From an uncultured Bacilli bacterium (GTDB lineage Bacteria > Bacillota_I > Bacilli_A > RF39 > UBA660): a stretch of 44,582 nucleotides of DNA. Where the stretch lies: contig CALVJN010000011.1 in NCBI GenBank assembly GCA_944332205.1, positions 1 through 44,582 on the forward strand, written 5' to 3'. The position numbers were made by a program, and so were the translations under genes. Under the pieces are notes generated by a model that ran no database searches, had not been told where the DNA came from, and worked only from the letters and a program-made list of their open reading frames with translations. Shown one piece after another: positions 18,080 through 26,737 of the stretch. Position 1 is the first letter of the stretch; each line of letters opens with the position of its first letter.

Positions 18080-18112
18080 TTTGTTTAGTAATTAAACAAA
18101 ATTTGTTTTTTT
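18080..18112 (+). terminator. Probable terminator after the hybrid kinase
   Basis: TTTGTTTA (18080-18087) and TAAACAAA (18093-18100) form a stem with a 5-base loop; a T-rich run follows at 18105-18112. It overlaps the start of the ATPase remnant. Confidence 0.55.
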
Positions 18113-18274
18113 GCAATTGAAATGAAGTTTCCTATTTTGCTTTTAAGTGTTTTTGGGATAGTTATTATGTGATTGGCAGTATTTACTGATATTGGTGCTA
18201 CTCTTATTCTTATTTTAAATACATTGTGTTTTTTTAATAAGTTTGGTTGTAAAAAGAAGCGTAAACAAATGTAA
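18092..18274 (+). pseudogene. Remnant of a heavy-metal P-type ATPase C terminus
   Basis: Reading frame 18092-18274 gives, apart from one TGA at 18170-18172, a sequence like the last two membrane helices of Cd/Zn/Cu P-type ATPases. FPILLLSVFGIVIM precedes the stop and LAVFTDIGATLILILNTL follows it, matching the family pattern (M-W-x-A-x-F-x-D-x-G-x-x-x-x-x-L-N). The TGA falls exactly where the family has Trp, so a TGG to TGA change explains it. Everything upstream of the last ~55 residues is missing. TGA ends other genes here, so recoding is unlikely. Called from pattern recognition only. Confidence 0.6.
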
Positions 18275-18309
18275 ATTAGTTTCTTTTTTTTTACTGTAAA
18301 AATATAACA

Positions 18310-18318
18310 TGATATAAT
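18310..18318 (+). promoter_or_regulatory. Extended -10 promoter of the rlmN operon
   Basis: TG-A-TATAAT at 18310-18318, 23 bases before the rlmN start. It would drive rlmN-prpC-prkC-rsgA-rpe. Confidence 0.6.
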
Positions 18319-18341
18319 AATGTTATTGGTGGAAGTGGATT

Positions 18342-19364
18342 ATGAAGAATATTTATGATTTGACAATTGAAGAACTAGAACAATATTTTATTTCTATTAA
18401 TGAAAAAAAATTTAAAGCAATTCAACTATATACTTGGTTATATGATAAAAAAATAAAAAAATTTGAAGAGATAACAGATATTAAGAAAAATGTAATTGAA
18501 AAATTAAAGGAAGATTTTGTAATAGGAAATCTAAAGAAGATAAAAGTAGAAAGGGATATAGAAGTAAATAAATACCTTTTTAGTTTATATGATAATACAT
18601 TAGTTGAAAGTGTTTTAATGCGTCATGATTATGGAAATAGTATATGTGTATCTAGTCAAGTTGGATGTAATATGGGCTGTAAATTTTGTGAAAGTGGCAG
18701 ATTAAAGAAAGTAAGGAATCTATCTTCTGGTGAAATTGTTAATCAGATAATGGAAGTAGAAGAAGATATTAATGAGAAGATTACTCATATAGTTATAATG
18801 GGAATAGGTGAACCATTTGATAATTATGAAAACGTAACGAAATTTATTAAAATTATAAATAATCCGAAGGGTTTAAGTATTGGAAGTAGACATATTACTG
18901 TTTCAACGGCTGGCATAGTTCCTAAAATACTTGAATTTGCTAAATTCCCTTATCAAATTAATTTGGCTATAAGTTTACATGCTCCAAATAATGAAATAAG
19001 AAATAAAATAATGCCAATTAATAAAGTGTATCCAATTGAAATGTTATTGGATGCTTTAAAAATATATTATAATTGTACTAAAAGAAGAATTACTTTTGAA
19101 TATATAATGCTTGATGAAATAAATGATAGTGTTGAAAATGCTAAGCAATTGGTTAGTTTACTTAAGGGATTGAATTGTTATGTAAATTTAATTCCTTATA
19201 ATGAAACAAATAATATAGACTATAAGAGAAGTAAAAAAAACAAAATATTAGAATTTTATGATATAATAAAAAAGAATAATATAAATGTTACAATAAGAAG
19301 AGAGTTTGGAACAAATATTAGTGCTGCTTGCGGTCAACTTAGAAGCAAGAGGGAGGATATATGA
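18342..19364 (+). CDS. rlmN: 23S rRNA A2503 / tRNA A37 C2-methyltransferase RlmN
   Basis: A radical-SAM methyltransferase that makes 2-methyladenosine in 23S rRNA and some tRNAs. The 340-residue product has the cluster motif Cys109-Cys113-Cys116 (CNMGCKFC), the IVIMGIGEPFDNYENV segment, and STAGIVP. CGQLRSK near the end carries the second catalytic Cys. It is the first gene of the operon, and its stop overlaps the prpC start by 4 bases (ATGA). The rlmN-prpC-prkC-rsgA-rpe order is common in Bacillota. Confidence 0.96.
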   Translation: MKNIYDLTIEELEQYFISINEKKFKAIQLYTWLYDKKIKKFEEITDIKKNVIEKLKEDFVIGNLKKIKVERDIEVNKYLFSLYDNTLVESVLMRHDYGNSICVSSQVGCNMGCKFCESGRLKKVRNLSSGEIVNQIMEVEEDINEKITHIVIMGIGEPFDNYENVTKFIKIINNPKGLSIGSRHITVSTAGIVPKILEFAKFPYQINLAISLHAPNNEIRNKIMPINKVYPIEMLLDALKIYYNCTKRRITFEYIMLDEINDSVENAKQLVSLLKGLNCYVNLIPYNETNNIDYKRSKKNKILEFYDIIKKNNINVTIRREFGTNISAACGQLRSKREDI

Positions 19365-20101
19365 AGACATTTTATTTAACGGATGCTGGAAAAGTTCGTT
19401 CCCATAATGAGGATAGTGTTATAATAACTAAAAACCAAAGTGGAGATTATTTGATGGCTGTTGCTGATGGAATGGGCGGACATTCTGCTGGGGAAGTTGC
19501 ATCTTCAATAACAATTAGTCATATAAGTAAATGCTTTAATGAATCTTTTTGTAATATGGAAAAATCTAAAGCTGTTGAATGGTTACGGGAGATGGCATCA
19601 GAAGTAAATGAGTTAATTTTTAGCTATGTTGATGAGCATCCAGAAAGTAAAGGAATGGGAACTACTTTAGTAATTGCTTTAGTTACAAAAGATTATGTAC
19701 TAATTGGCAATATAGGTGATTCTTCTGGATTTGTAGTTAAAAATGATAAATTACATAAGGTAACTTATGATCATACTTTGGTTAATTTATTACTAAAAGC
19801 TGGAGAATTAACAGAAGAAGAAGCAAAAGATCATCCTAAGAAGAATGTTTTAATGAAAGCACTTGGAGCTAATAATCCAATTGATATAGATATTTTTGAT
19901 TGTGATGTTGATATTTCTTCAATATTATTATGTAGTGATGGATTAACTTCAATGTTAGATGTTGAGCAAATTGAAAAAGTATTATTAAGTGAATTGGAAA
20001 TAGAAGATAAAGTTATTAAATTAATAAGAAAGAGTAACAACCGAGGTGGAACTGATAACATATCAATAGCATATATGGAATTTGTGGAAAGCGGTGATTA
20101 A
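19361..20101 (+). CDS. prpC: PP2C-type Ser/Thr phosphatase
   Basis: A 246-residue metal-dependent phosphatase that reverses phosphorylation by the downstream PASTA kinase. PP2C motifs are TDAGKVRSHNEDS (residues 6-18), VADGMGGHSAGE (about 34-45), GMGTTLV, GNIGDSSGF, and the terminal LCSDGL and DNISI boxes; their Asp residues bind Mn or Mg. It has no membrane segment. It overlaps rlmN by 4 bases and is followed two bases later by prkC, so the pair is tightly coupled (PrpC/Stp1/IreP in other Bacillota). Confidence 0.95.
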   Translation: MKTFYLTDAGKVRSHNEDSVIITKNQSGDYLMAVADGMGGHSAGEVASSITISHISKCFNESFCNMEKSKAVEWLREMASEVNELIFSYVDEHPESKGMGTTLVIALVTKDYVLIGNIGDSSGFVVKNDKLHKVTYDHTLVNLLLKAGELTEEEAKDHPKKNVLMKALGANNPIDIDIFDCDVDISSILLCSDGLTSMLDVEQIEKVLLSELEIEDKVIKLIRKSNNRGGTDNISIAYMEFVESGD

Positions 20102-20103
20102 TA

Positions 20104-21843
20104 TTGATAACAAAGGGGCAAAAAATAAATGATCGATACGAAATCATTAAAAGTATTGGCGAGGGTGGAATGGCTAATGTTTATTTAGCTGAAGATATTA
20201 TTTTAAATAGAAAAGTAGCAATAAAAGTATTACGTGGTGATTTAGCAAATGATGAAAAATTTATAAGAAGATTTCAAAGAGAAGCAATAGCGGCATCTTC
20301 TTTGTCTCATCCTAACATTGTTGAGATGTATGACGTTGGTGAAGATAATGGCAATTATTATATAGTAATGGAATATGTTGAAGGCAAAACGTTAAAGCAA
20401 TTGCTTAAAAAAAGAGGAACACTTACACCGACAGAAGTAATTGACATAATGCTTCAGCTTACAGATGGTATTGCACATGCACACGATAGTTATATAATTC
20501 ATAGAGATTTAAAACCACAAAATATAATGATAGCAGATAATGGCGCAATAAAAATAACGGATTTTGGTATAGCCATGGCTTTAAATTCTACTCAATTAAC
20601 TCAGACTAATTCTGTTATGGGATCTGTTCATTATTTACCACCAGAACAAGCTAGTGGTAAAGGTTCAACTACAAAATCTGATATATATTCAATGGGAATA
20701 CTTTTCTTTGAATTGCTTACTGGAAAACTTCCTTTTAAGGGGGATAATGCTGTTGAGATTGCTTTAAAACATATGAAAGATCCAATACCTAGTGTTAGAA
20801 AAATTAATCCAGATTTACCACAAAGTGTCGAAAATATTATTTTAAAAGCAACAGCAAAAAATCCTAAGAATAGGTATAATGATGTAAGAGAAATGTATAA
20901 TGATTTAAAGACAGCTCTAGATGAAAATAGGACTAATGAACCTAAATATGTATACAAGTATCCAGAACACGATGTTGATGAAAAAGAACCTATTTTGCAA
21001 GAAGTAAAGGAAGATGAGGAACCAGTTGCTAAACAAATAACTGATGAAAAAGAAGGAAAATCAAATGCTATTATTTGGATATTGGCAATAGTATTTTTAG
21101 TTGGTGTTATTAGTTTAGGAATAATAATATATCCGACTTTTAAAGGTTCTGATAATGTAAAAATACCTGATGTTACAAATCTCAGTGTTGAACAAGCTGA
21201 AAAAGCACTTACAAATATTGGCTTTAAAGTATCAAACGATACAATCGAAGAATATAGTGATACTATTTCTGAGGGAAAAGTAATAGGGACAGATCCAGCA
21301 ATTGGAAGAAGTAGGCCTAAAGGAACAGTTATAACTCTTATTGAGTCTCTTGGGAAAAATGATACTTATGTTATAGAAGATTACACTGGAAAAAATTATA
21401 TTGAAATTCAAACTACTTTAGAGAAAATTTATAAAATGAATGTAACAATTGAAAAAAAAGATATTGAAATTACAGAAGATATGGATTTGCAGCTTATTAT
21501 TGATCAAAGTTTAGAACCAGGAACTACTATTACTATATCGGAAGAAGAACCTGCTAAAATAACTCTTTATATTCCAAATGTTTATGATCAATATCCTGAT
21601 TTTGTAAAAGAAGGATGGACAGTTGGTGAAGTAGAAGAATTTGCTAAAAAATATAATTTAATTTTGGATATTAAATATATTGAATCTACAGAATATGCTG
21701 ATGGAACCATAATAAATCAATCACGAACTGGAAAGATAGTAGAAGGAGCCTCACTTACTATAACAGTTACTCATGTTAAAGATGAGATTGTTCCAAGTGA
21801 TGATGAGGAAATTTTAGATGATGATTTAGAAAAAAATGAATAA
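20104..21843 (+). CDS. prkC: PASTA-domain Ser/Thr protein kinase
   Basis: Membrane kinase that senses cell-wall fragments or lipid II through extracellular PASTA repeats and phosphorylates cytoplasmic proteins. In the 579-residue product the kinase domain (about 11-270) has GEGGMANVY, Lys41 in VAIKVL, HRDLKPQN with Asp135, and DFG at 153-155. A membrane helix follows at about 319-344. Three PASTA-like repeats lie at about 353-420, 422-495 and 496-560, the second and third diverged, before an acidic tail rich in Asp/Glu. The start is TTG 20104, two bases after the prpC stop, with GGTGAT as ribosome site. IreB, its likely substrate, is encoded at 26738. Confidence 0.95.
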   Translation: MITKGQKINDRYEIIKSIGEGGMANVYLAEDIILNRKVAIKVLRGDLANDEKFIRRFQREAIAASSLSHPNIVEMYDVGEDNGNYYIVMEYVEGKTLKQLLKKRGTLTPTEVIDIMLQLTDGIAHAHDSYIIHRDLKPQNIMIADNGAIKITDFGIAMALNSTQLTQTNSVMGSVHYLPPEQASGKGSTTKSDIYSMGILFFELLTGKLPFKGDNAVEIALKHMKDPIPSVRKINPDLPQSVENIILKATAKNPKNRYNDVREMYNDLKTALDENRTNEPKYVYKYPEHDVDEKEPILQEVKEDEEPVAKQITDEKEGKSNAIIWILAIVFLVGVISLGIIIYPTFKGSDNVKIPDVTNLSVEQAEKALTNIGFKVSNDTIEEYSDTISEGKVIGTDPAIGRSRPKGTVITLIESLGKNDTYVIEDYTGKNYIEIQTTLEKIYKMNVTIEKKDIEITEDMDLQLIIDQSLEPGTTITISEEEPAKITLYIPNVYDQYPDFVKEGWTVGEVEEFAKKYNLILDIKYIESTEYADGTIINQSRTGKIVEGASLTITVTHVKDEIVPSDDEEILDDDLEKNE

Positions 21844-21851
21844 GGAGTTTT

Positions 21852-22694
21852 ATGAAAGGTCAAATTATAAAAATAATTAGTAATTTATATTTTGTAAATT
21901 GCAATAGTGAAATTTACAAATGTCATAGTAGAGGCAATTTTCGAAATAAAAATATTTTGCCTGTAGTTGGAGATTTTTGTATCATAGATAAAGATGATAA
22001 TTATATTTTAGAAATATTGCCAAGAAAAAATTTTTTAATAAGACCTTTAGTAGCTAATATTGATCAAGGTTTAATTGTAACTAGCCTTAAAACACCAGAC
22101 TTTTCTGAAAATCTTTTAGATAAGTTATTATTAGTTATGGAAATAAATAAAATAAAACCAATAATTTGCATAACAAAAGAAGATTTAGTTAATGAGAAAG
22201 AAAAGAATAAATACAGGAATATTTTAAATTATTATAAAAAAATAGGTTATGATGTTTATTATAATACACAATTAGATAAATTAAAAAGGATATTTAAGAA
22301 TAAAACCACAGTGTTCACTGGGCAGACCGGTGCTGGAAAATCTAGCCTTTTTAATAAACTTGATAGTAGATTAAATTTGGATGTAGGCGAAGTTTCTATT
22401 GCATTAGGTAGAGGTAAACATACTACTAGATGTGTAGAGTTGATTGAAATTTTTGATGGCAAGTTAGTTGATACTCCGGGTTTTTCAAGTATTGATTTAT
22501 CTATTTTTTTAAATGAACAAATTAGAGATAACTTTATAGAATTTAAAAATTATATTTGTAAATACAGCAATTGTACTCATACTAATGAATCAATAGAAGA
22601 ATGTAGCATAAAGAAAGCTGTAGAATCTGGAAAAATTTTGAAAAGTAGATATGAAAATTATTTAAAGTTTTTAAATAATGATAAGCATTCTTAA
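21852..22694 (+). CDS. rsgA: Ribosome small-subunit GTPase RsgA
   Basis: A circularly permuted GTPase that checks late 30S assembly and releases at maturation. The 280-residue product has an N-terminal OB fold, then the permuted order: ITKEDL (G4-like), TGQTGAGKSSLFN (P-loop, about 156-168), GKHTT, and DTPGFSS (G3). The C-terminal zinc site is CKYSNCTHTNESIEEC (about 236-251). ATG 21852 follows AAGGAG closely after the prkC stop. RsgA is a known PASTA-kinase substrate in Bacillus, which fits the neighbourhood. Confidence 0.95.
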   Translation: MKGQIIKIISNLYFVNCNSEIYKCHSRGNFRNKNILPVVGDFCIIDKDDNYILEILPRKNFLIRPLVANIDQGLIVTSLKTPDFSENLLDKLLLVMEINKIKPIICITKEDLVNEKEKNKYRNILNYYKKIGYDVYYNTQLDKLKRIFKNKTTVFTGQTGAGKSSLFNKLDSRLNLDVGEVSIALGRGKHTTRCVELIEIFDGKLVDTPGFSSIDLSIFLNEQIRDNFIEFKNYICKYSNCTHTNESIEECSIKKAVESGKILKSRYENYLKFLNNDKHS

Positions 22695-22703
22695 GGAGGA
22701 TTT

Positions 22704-23348
22704 ATGAAGAAAATATCTGTTTCATTTTTAAGCAGTAATAATAAAGAGAAAGATATATTGAATTTGGATATTAGTAATACTGACTACATTCATGTTGATG
22801 TGATGGATGGTAGGTTTGTAAAAAATAAAAATAATCCATTTAAAATATTATCTAAATTATCCACTGTCATGACAAAAAGGCTTGATGTTCATTTGATGGA
22901 TAAAAATCCTTTGAAAAATATAAATTATTATGCCTCACTTAATACTGAATATATAACAGTACATGCTGAATTAGAAAAAGTTGACAAGTATCTTGATTTG
23001 ATAAAGGAATATGGAATAAAATGCGGATTAGCAATAAATCCTGAAACAGATATTTCAATATTGTTACCATATTTGTCTAAAATTGATTTAATTTTAATTA
23101 TGAGTGTTAATCCTGGGATGGGAGGACAAGAATTTATTGATGATAGTATAAAAAAAATATTGAAAATAAAGAAAATTCTTGTTAGCAAAAAATTAAAAAC
23201 TAAAATAAGCATTGATGGTGGTATAAATGATGAAGTTGCTAAAAGATTAGATTTCGTTGATATAATAGTTAGTGGTAGTTATGTAATAGATAGTGATAAT
23301 TATGATGAAAGAATAGAAATATTAAGAAAAAATTCTAATAAAAATTAA
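22704..23348 (+). CDS. rpe: Ribulose-phosphate 3-epimerase
   Basis: Interconverts ribulose 5-phosphate and xylulose 5-phosphate in the pentose-phosphate pathway. The 214-residue TIM barrel has HVDVMDGRFV with the metal-binding His/Asp (residues 31-36), HLMDKNP, GLAINPETD, MSVNPGMGGQEFI, and SIDGGIN near 170. It is the last gene of the operon and ends at an intrinsic terminator. rsgA-rpe adjacency is typical of Bacillota. Confidence 0.93.
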   Translation: MKKISVSFLSSNNKEKDILNLDISNTDYIHVDVMDGRFVKNKNNPFKILSKLSTVMTKRLDVHLMDKNPLKNINYYASLNTEYITVHAELEKVDKYLDLIKEYGIKCGLAINPETDISILLPYLSKIDLILIMSVNPGMGGQEFIDDSIKKILKIKKILVSKKLKTKISIDGGINDEVAKRLDFVDIIVSGSYVIDSDNYDERIEILRKNSNKN

Positions 23349-23375
23349 TATTGACCTTTAGGGTCAGTATTTTTT
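23347..23375 (+). terminator. Intrinsic terminator of the rlmN-rpe operon
   Basis: A 10-bp stem, 23347-23356 with 23362-23371 (one G-U), runs into six T. Its 5' arm begins within the rpe stop codon. Confidence 0.85.
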
Positions 23376-23419
23376 GTAATTGTTTCTTTCTATTTTAGTA
23401 TAATTTATTAGGAGGAAAT

Positions 23420-23653
23420 ATGCGATTATCAGATTTACAAACTAAATATATAGTTAATGTACAAGATGGAAAAAATATAGGTAATATAATAGATGTTAAA
23501 ATAGATGAAGAAACAGGAAATATTGTTTCTTTAGTTATAGAGCCAAATAAAAATTTTTTTTCTTTTAATAAAGGAAAAGTTGATACTGAAATTAAATGGA
23601 AAAATATTGAAAAAATAGGTGAAGATGTTATTTTAGTAAATATTTCTTTATAA
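23420..23653 (+). CDS. YlmC/YmxH-family PRC-barrel protein
   Basis: A 77-residue small beta-barrel protein. MRLSDLQTKYIVNVQDGKNIGNIIDVKID is the standard opening of the YlmC/YmxH family, whose Bacillus members are tied to sporulation-stage expression but have no settled role. AGGAGG lies six bases before ATG 23420. It stands between the rpe terminator and lspA. Confidence 0.8.
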   Translation: MRLSDLQTKYIVNVQDGKNIGNIIDVKIDEETGNIVSLVIEPNKNFFSFNKGKVDTEIKWKNIEKIGEDVILVNISL

Positions 23654-23690
23654 TAATAAAGTTATTTGATAAAATAATTTTGGTGATAAA

Positions 23691-24158
23691 ATGAAAAAGA
23701 AAATCTATTTATTAGCGATTATTGGTATAATTTTAGACCAGACTACAAAATTATTGATAACAAGTTTATTAAAATTAAATGAAGTTGTTAATGTTATAAA
23801 TGGCTTTTTTTCAATAACTTATGTTAGAAATACTGGTGCAGCATGGGGAATGTTTTCAAATAATACATTATTATTATCTATAATAAGTATTTTATTTTTA
23901 ATTTTTTTTATAAAATATATTGAAGAATTGTCTAAAGTAAGTTTTTTTTATGAAATAGCATTTGGTTTAATAGTTGGTGGCATTGTAGGTAATCTTATAG
24001 ATAGATTGTTTAGGGGATATGTTATTGATTTTTTTAGATTTATTATATTAGATTACAATTATCCAATTTTTAATATTGCAGATACATTGATTGTAATAGG
24101 AGTTATAATTTTAATAATAAATTTTGTAAGGGATGATTTAATTGAAAAAAGAAAATAA
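23691..24158 (+). CDS. lspA: Lipoprotein signal peptidase LspA
   Basis: An aspartic membrane protease that removes signal peptides from prolipoproteins after lipidation. The 155-residue product has four membrane helices, the DQTTKLL segment in helix 1, TYVRNTGAAWGMFSN, GNLIDRLFRGYVIDF and FNIADTL. The two catalytic Asp are in NLIDR and NIAD. lspA overlaps the next gene by 17 bases; lspA-rluD (ylyB) is a Bacillus arrangement. Confidence 0.95.
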   Translation: MKKKIYLLAIIGIILDQTTKLLITSLLKLNEVVNVINGFFSITYVRNTGAAWGMFSNNTLLLSIISILFLIFFIKYIEELSKVSFFYEIAFGLIVGGIVGNLIDRLFRGYVIDFFRFIILDYNYPIFNIADTLIVIGVIILIINFVRDDLIEKRK

Positions 24159-25017
24159 GGAAAGATTGGATTTATATTTAGCTAATTTATTAAATGTTTC
24201 TAGAAGTAGAGCACAAAAATTGATAAAAGATGGTTGCGTTTTTGTTAATGGGGTTGTTAAGGAATCTAATTATTTAGTTGATGATAATGATAAAATAGAT
24301 GTTAATGGTGATTTGAGTTATGAAATTAAAGTTGAACCAGAAAATATACCGTTAGATATTGTTTACGAAGATCAATATTTACTTGTTGTAAATAAAAAAA
24401 GTGGTATGGTAGTTCATCCAGCACCAGGGAATTATAATCAAACTTTAGTTAATGCCCTTTTGTATAAATTTAGTTTGAGTAAAGGTGAAAACAAATTTAG
24501 ACCAGGTATTGTTCATCGAATAGATAAAGATACTTCTGGATTAATGCTTGTCGCAAAAGATGATAAAACTCATGAATTATTAAGTAAAATGATAAAAGAA
24601 AAAAAAGTGGAAAGAAAATATTTAGCATTAGTATCTGGGGTTATAAAACATGATACTGGAACAATAGATGCGCCAATTGGAAGAGATATTGTTAATCGTC
24701 AAAAAATGTCTGTTACGGATATTAATAGTAAAGAGGCAGTTACGCATTTTAGAGTTTTGAAAAGATATGCTAATAATACATTAATAGAATGCAAATTAGA
24801 TACAGGAAGGACACATCAAATTAGAGTCCATTTAGCATATATTGGTTATCCAATTGTAAATGATCCACTGTATGGGAAAAATAAAAATACTACTTCTTTT
24901 GGACAATTTTTACATTCTAAAAGTATAAAATTTTCTCATCCAATTACTAAAGAAGAGTTATATTTTGAAAGTGATATACCGTATGAATTTAAAGAATATT
25001 TGGATAAACTTAGTTAA
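24142..25017 (+). CDS. RluD-like 23S rRNA pseudouridine synthase
   Basis: A 291-residue enzyme with an N-terminal S4 RNA-binding domain (residues 8-65, LDLYLANLLNVSRSRAQKLIKDGCV) and a catalytic domain. The nucleophile Asp is in GIVHRIDKDTSGLML, and TGRTHQIRVHLAYIGYPI is the conserved C-terminal motif. It is the orthologue of Bacillus YlyB; RluD-type enzymes modify helix 69 or nearby sites of 23S rRNA. The start is TTG 24142, inside lspA, with GGGATG upstream. Its stop codon overlaps that of the convergent minus-strand gene. Confidence 0.9.
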   Translation: MKKENKERLDLYLANLLNVSRSRAQKLIKDGCVFVNGVVKESNYLVDDNDKIDVNGDLSYEIKVEPENIPLDIVYEDQYLLVVNKKSGMVVHPAPGNYNQTLVNALLYKFSLSKGENKFRPGIVHRIDKDTSGLMLVAKDDKTHELLSKMIKEKKVERKYLALVSGVIKHDTGTIDAPIGRDIVNRQKMSVTDINSKEAVTHFRVLKRYANNTLIECKLDTGRTHQIRVHLAYIGYPIVNDPLYGKNKNTTSFGQFLHSKSIKFSHPITKEELYFESDIPYEFKEYLDKLS

Positions 25018-25469
25018 GAATTGTTTAAAAAGAATATAGAAATAGAAACAAGAGTTAAGTAAAAACACCATAATATATATATGTTTAAAAACTTGGCACT
25101 TGTTTTACTTTGTGAAATTATTTCTTCATTTAAATATAAAGAGGAAACAAATTGAAAAATTTTTGTTGAGAAAGATAAGAAGGGGCTTATTAATCTAAAA
25201 GTAAAAATGTTATATAAAATATATAAAAAAATATTTATTATGATAATATTTTTTAATCTTCTATTAAATTCTAAAAATGAACCATTAAAATTTTTTGATA
25301 TAATAAGTATTGGTATAATTGATATTAAATATATAATGATACTACAATATTTGTAAATAGTAGCTGGAAGTGCAAAAAATGGAATTTTAAACAAATAAAA
25401 ATTTTTAATTATTAAAAGATTAATGAAAAGGATAAATAATGCAAAAATGGGAAAAATTACATATTTCAC
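25014..25469 (-). CDS. Unknown membrane protein, convergent to rluD
   Basis: A 151-residue protein with four or more strongly hydrophobic segments (about 1-25, 35-60, 75-98 and 128-148). The GTG start is at 25469-25467, preceded on the minus strand by AAGAGGTG at a spacing of about eight bases, which supports a real gene. Its stop overlaps the rluD stop by 4 bases. No family recognised. Its promoter must lie in the 68-base gap shared with the divergent rhomboid gene. Confidence 0.5.
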   Translation of the reverse strand: MKYVIFPIFALFILFINLLIIKNFYLFKIPFFALPATIYKYCSIIIYLISIIPILIISKNFNGSFLEFNRRLKNIIIINIFLYILYNIFTFRLISPFLSFSTKIFQFVSSLYLNEEIISQSKTSAKFLNIYILWCFYLTLVSISIFFLNNS

Positions 25470-25496
25470 TTATTTTACACCTCTTTATTAATTTTA

Positions 25497-25505
25497 TGTT
25501 ATAAT
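25497..25505 (+). promoter_or_regulatory. Extended -10 promoter of the rhomboid operon
   Basis: TG-T-TATAAT at 25497-25505, 32 bases before TTG 25538. A minus-strand promoter for the divergent gene must overlap this region. Confidence 0.6.
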
Positions 25506-25537
25506 GTATAATGTTATTAATTAAAGGAGTGATAAAA

Positions 25538-26686
25538 TTGCAAGAGGCATTAGATAGGAAAAACTTAATAGCAATGAAGCTTCTTCATTATTTTATAACT
25601 GAAAAGAATTATAATCCAATAATTCTTCAAGGTGCAGAAGATGAGATATGGCTTGAAAATTTGAATGGTGATTATAAGATTGTAAGAATAGTATCTAATC
25701 ATATTCATAATGAGGAACAATTGGATTTCGATTTATATAAAACAAGACATGTAGTAAAGAAAATTAAAAAGAAAACATTTTCATTTAAAATGAATGTTTT
25801 AAGTATTTTTACTGATCTTGCTGATGATATAGTGTTAGAAAATGTTAAAAATATTGATTGTATTTCATTGTATGATATAAATGATTTAAAAAAGTATAAA
25901 TTTATATATAGTGCTTTTCCGGATATAAGTAAAAAAATGACATTTTCTGAAGAAGGGTTTCAATTATTTATGAAAATAACTGCCGATATAAATAAAAAGA
26001 ATAAAGAAGATGCTATAAAAGTAGATGAGGTTTTTAAACAGAAAAAAACATATATTACATATATATTAATTGCAATAAATACAATAATGTTTATATTAAT
26101 GTTTATGTTTGATAAATATGACTATTTTGTTTATAACTATTCTGTTTATGGTTATGATATTGTTGTTCATCATGAATATTATCGATTGATTACTGGTGCT
26201 TTTCTTCATGCTGATATATTTCATTTTTTGTTTAATATGTATGCACTTTATTTAATAGGAACACAAATTGAAAACTTTATGGGAAAAGTTAAATATATAA
26301 TAATTTATTTTTTTAGTATTTTATCTGCAAGTCTTTTGTCAATAATATTGAATAGATATGCATCAATTGGTGCATCAGGTGCTATATTTGGTTTGTTAGG
26401 CTCTCTTTTATATTTTGGATATCATTATAGAGTATATTTGGGTGGAGTGATAAAAAGTCAAATTATTCCAATAATTGTCATTAATCTATTATTTGGATTT
26501 TTACCCGGTAGTAATATAGATAATTATGCTCATATTGGTGGACTTATCGGAGGATTATTAATAACTATTGGTGTAGGGGTTAAATACAAAAGCAATAATT
26601 TTGAAAAAATAAATGGTTTAATAGTATCTATATTATTTATTATGTTGTTATTGTTCATAGCTTTTAATTATGTTAATTTTAGTTGA
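25538..26686 (+). CDS. Rhomboid-family intramembrane serine protease (GluP-like)
   Basis: A 382-residue protein: a soluble N-terminal domain (about 1-165) and a six- or seven-helix rhomboid domain. Catalytic Ser280 is in GASGAIFG and His332 in AHIGG; HADIFHFLFNMYAL carries the conserved HxxxN element. Bacillus GluP (YqgP), of the same layout, cleaves the Mg transporter MgtE. I chose TTG 25538 because AAAGGAGTG (25523-25531) is correctly spaced before it; an ATG at 25511 lies before the ribosome site. It heads the ireB-ruvX cluster. Confidence 0.88.
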   Translation: MQEALDRKNLIAMKLLHYFITEKNYNPIILQGAEDEIWLENLNGDYKIVRIVSNHIHNEEQLDFDLYKTRHVVKKIKKKTFSFKMNVLSIFTDLADDIVLENVKNIDCISLYDINDLKKYKFIYSAFPDISKKMTFSEEGFQLFMKITADINKKNKEDAIKVDEVFKQKKTYITYILIAINTIMFILMFMFDKYDYFVYNYSVYGYDIVVHHEYYRLITGAFLHADIFHFLFNMYALYLIGTQIENFMGKVKYIIIYFFSILSASLLSIILNRYASIGASGAIFGLLGSLLYFGYHYRVYLGGVIKSQIIPIIVINLLFGFLPGSNIDNYAHIGGLIGGLLITIGVGVKYKSNNFEKINGLIVSILFIMLLLFIAFNYVNFS

Positions 26687-26737
26687 TTAATTAATAATTA
26701 AATGATAGAATTATTCTATAGTGATAGAGGTGGTAAT

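Noticed and set aside
18170-18172. TGA read as Trp (Mycoplasma-like code)
   Set aside because: TGA ends several intact genes in the window (for example trmR, the dGTPase-like gene and the HipA-like gene) and Trp is coded by TGG, so the remnant is better read as decayed.
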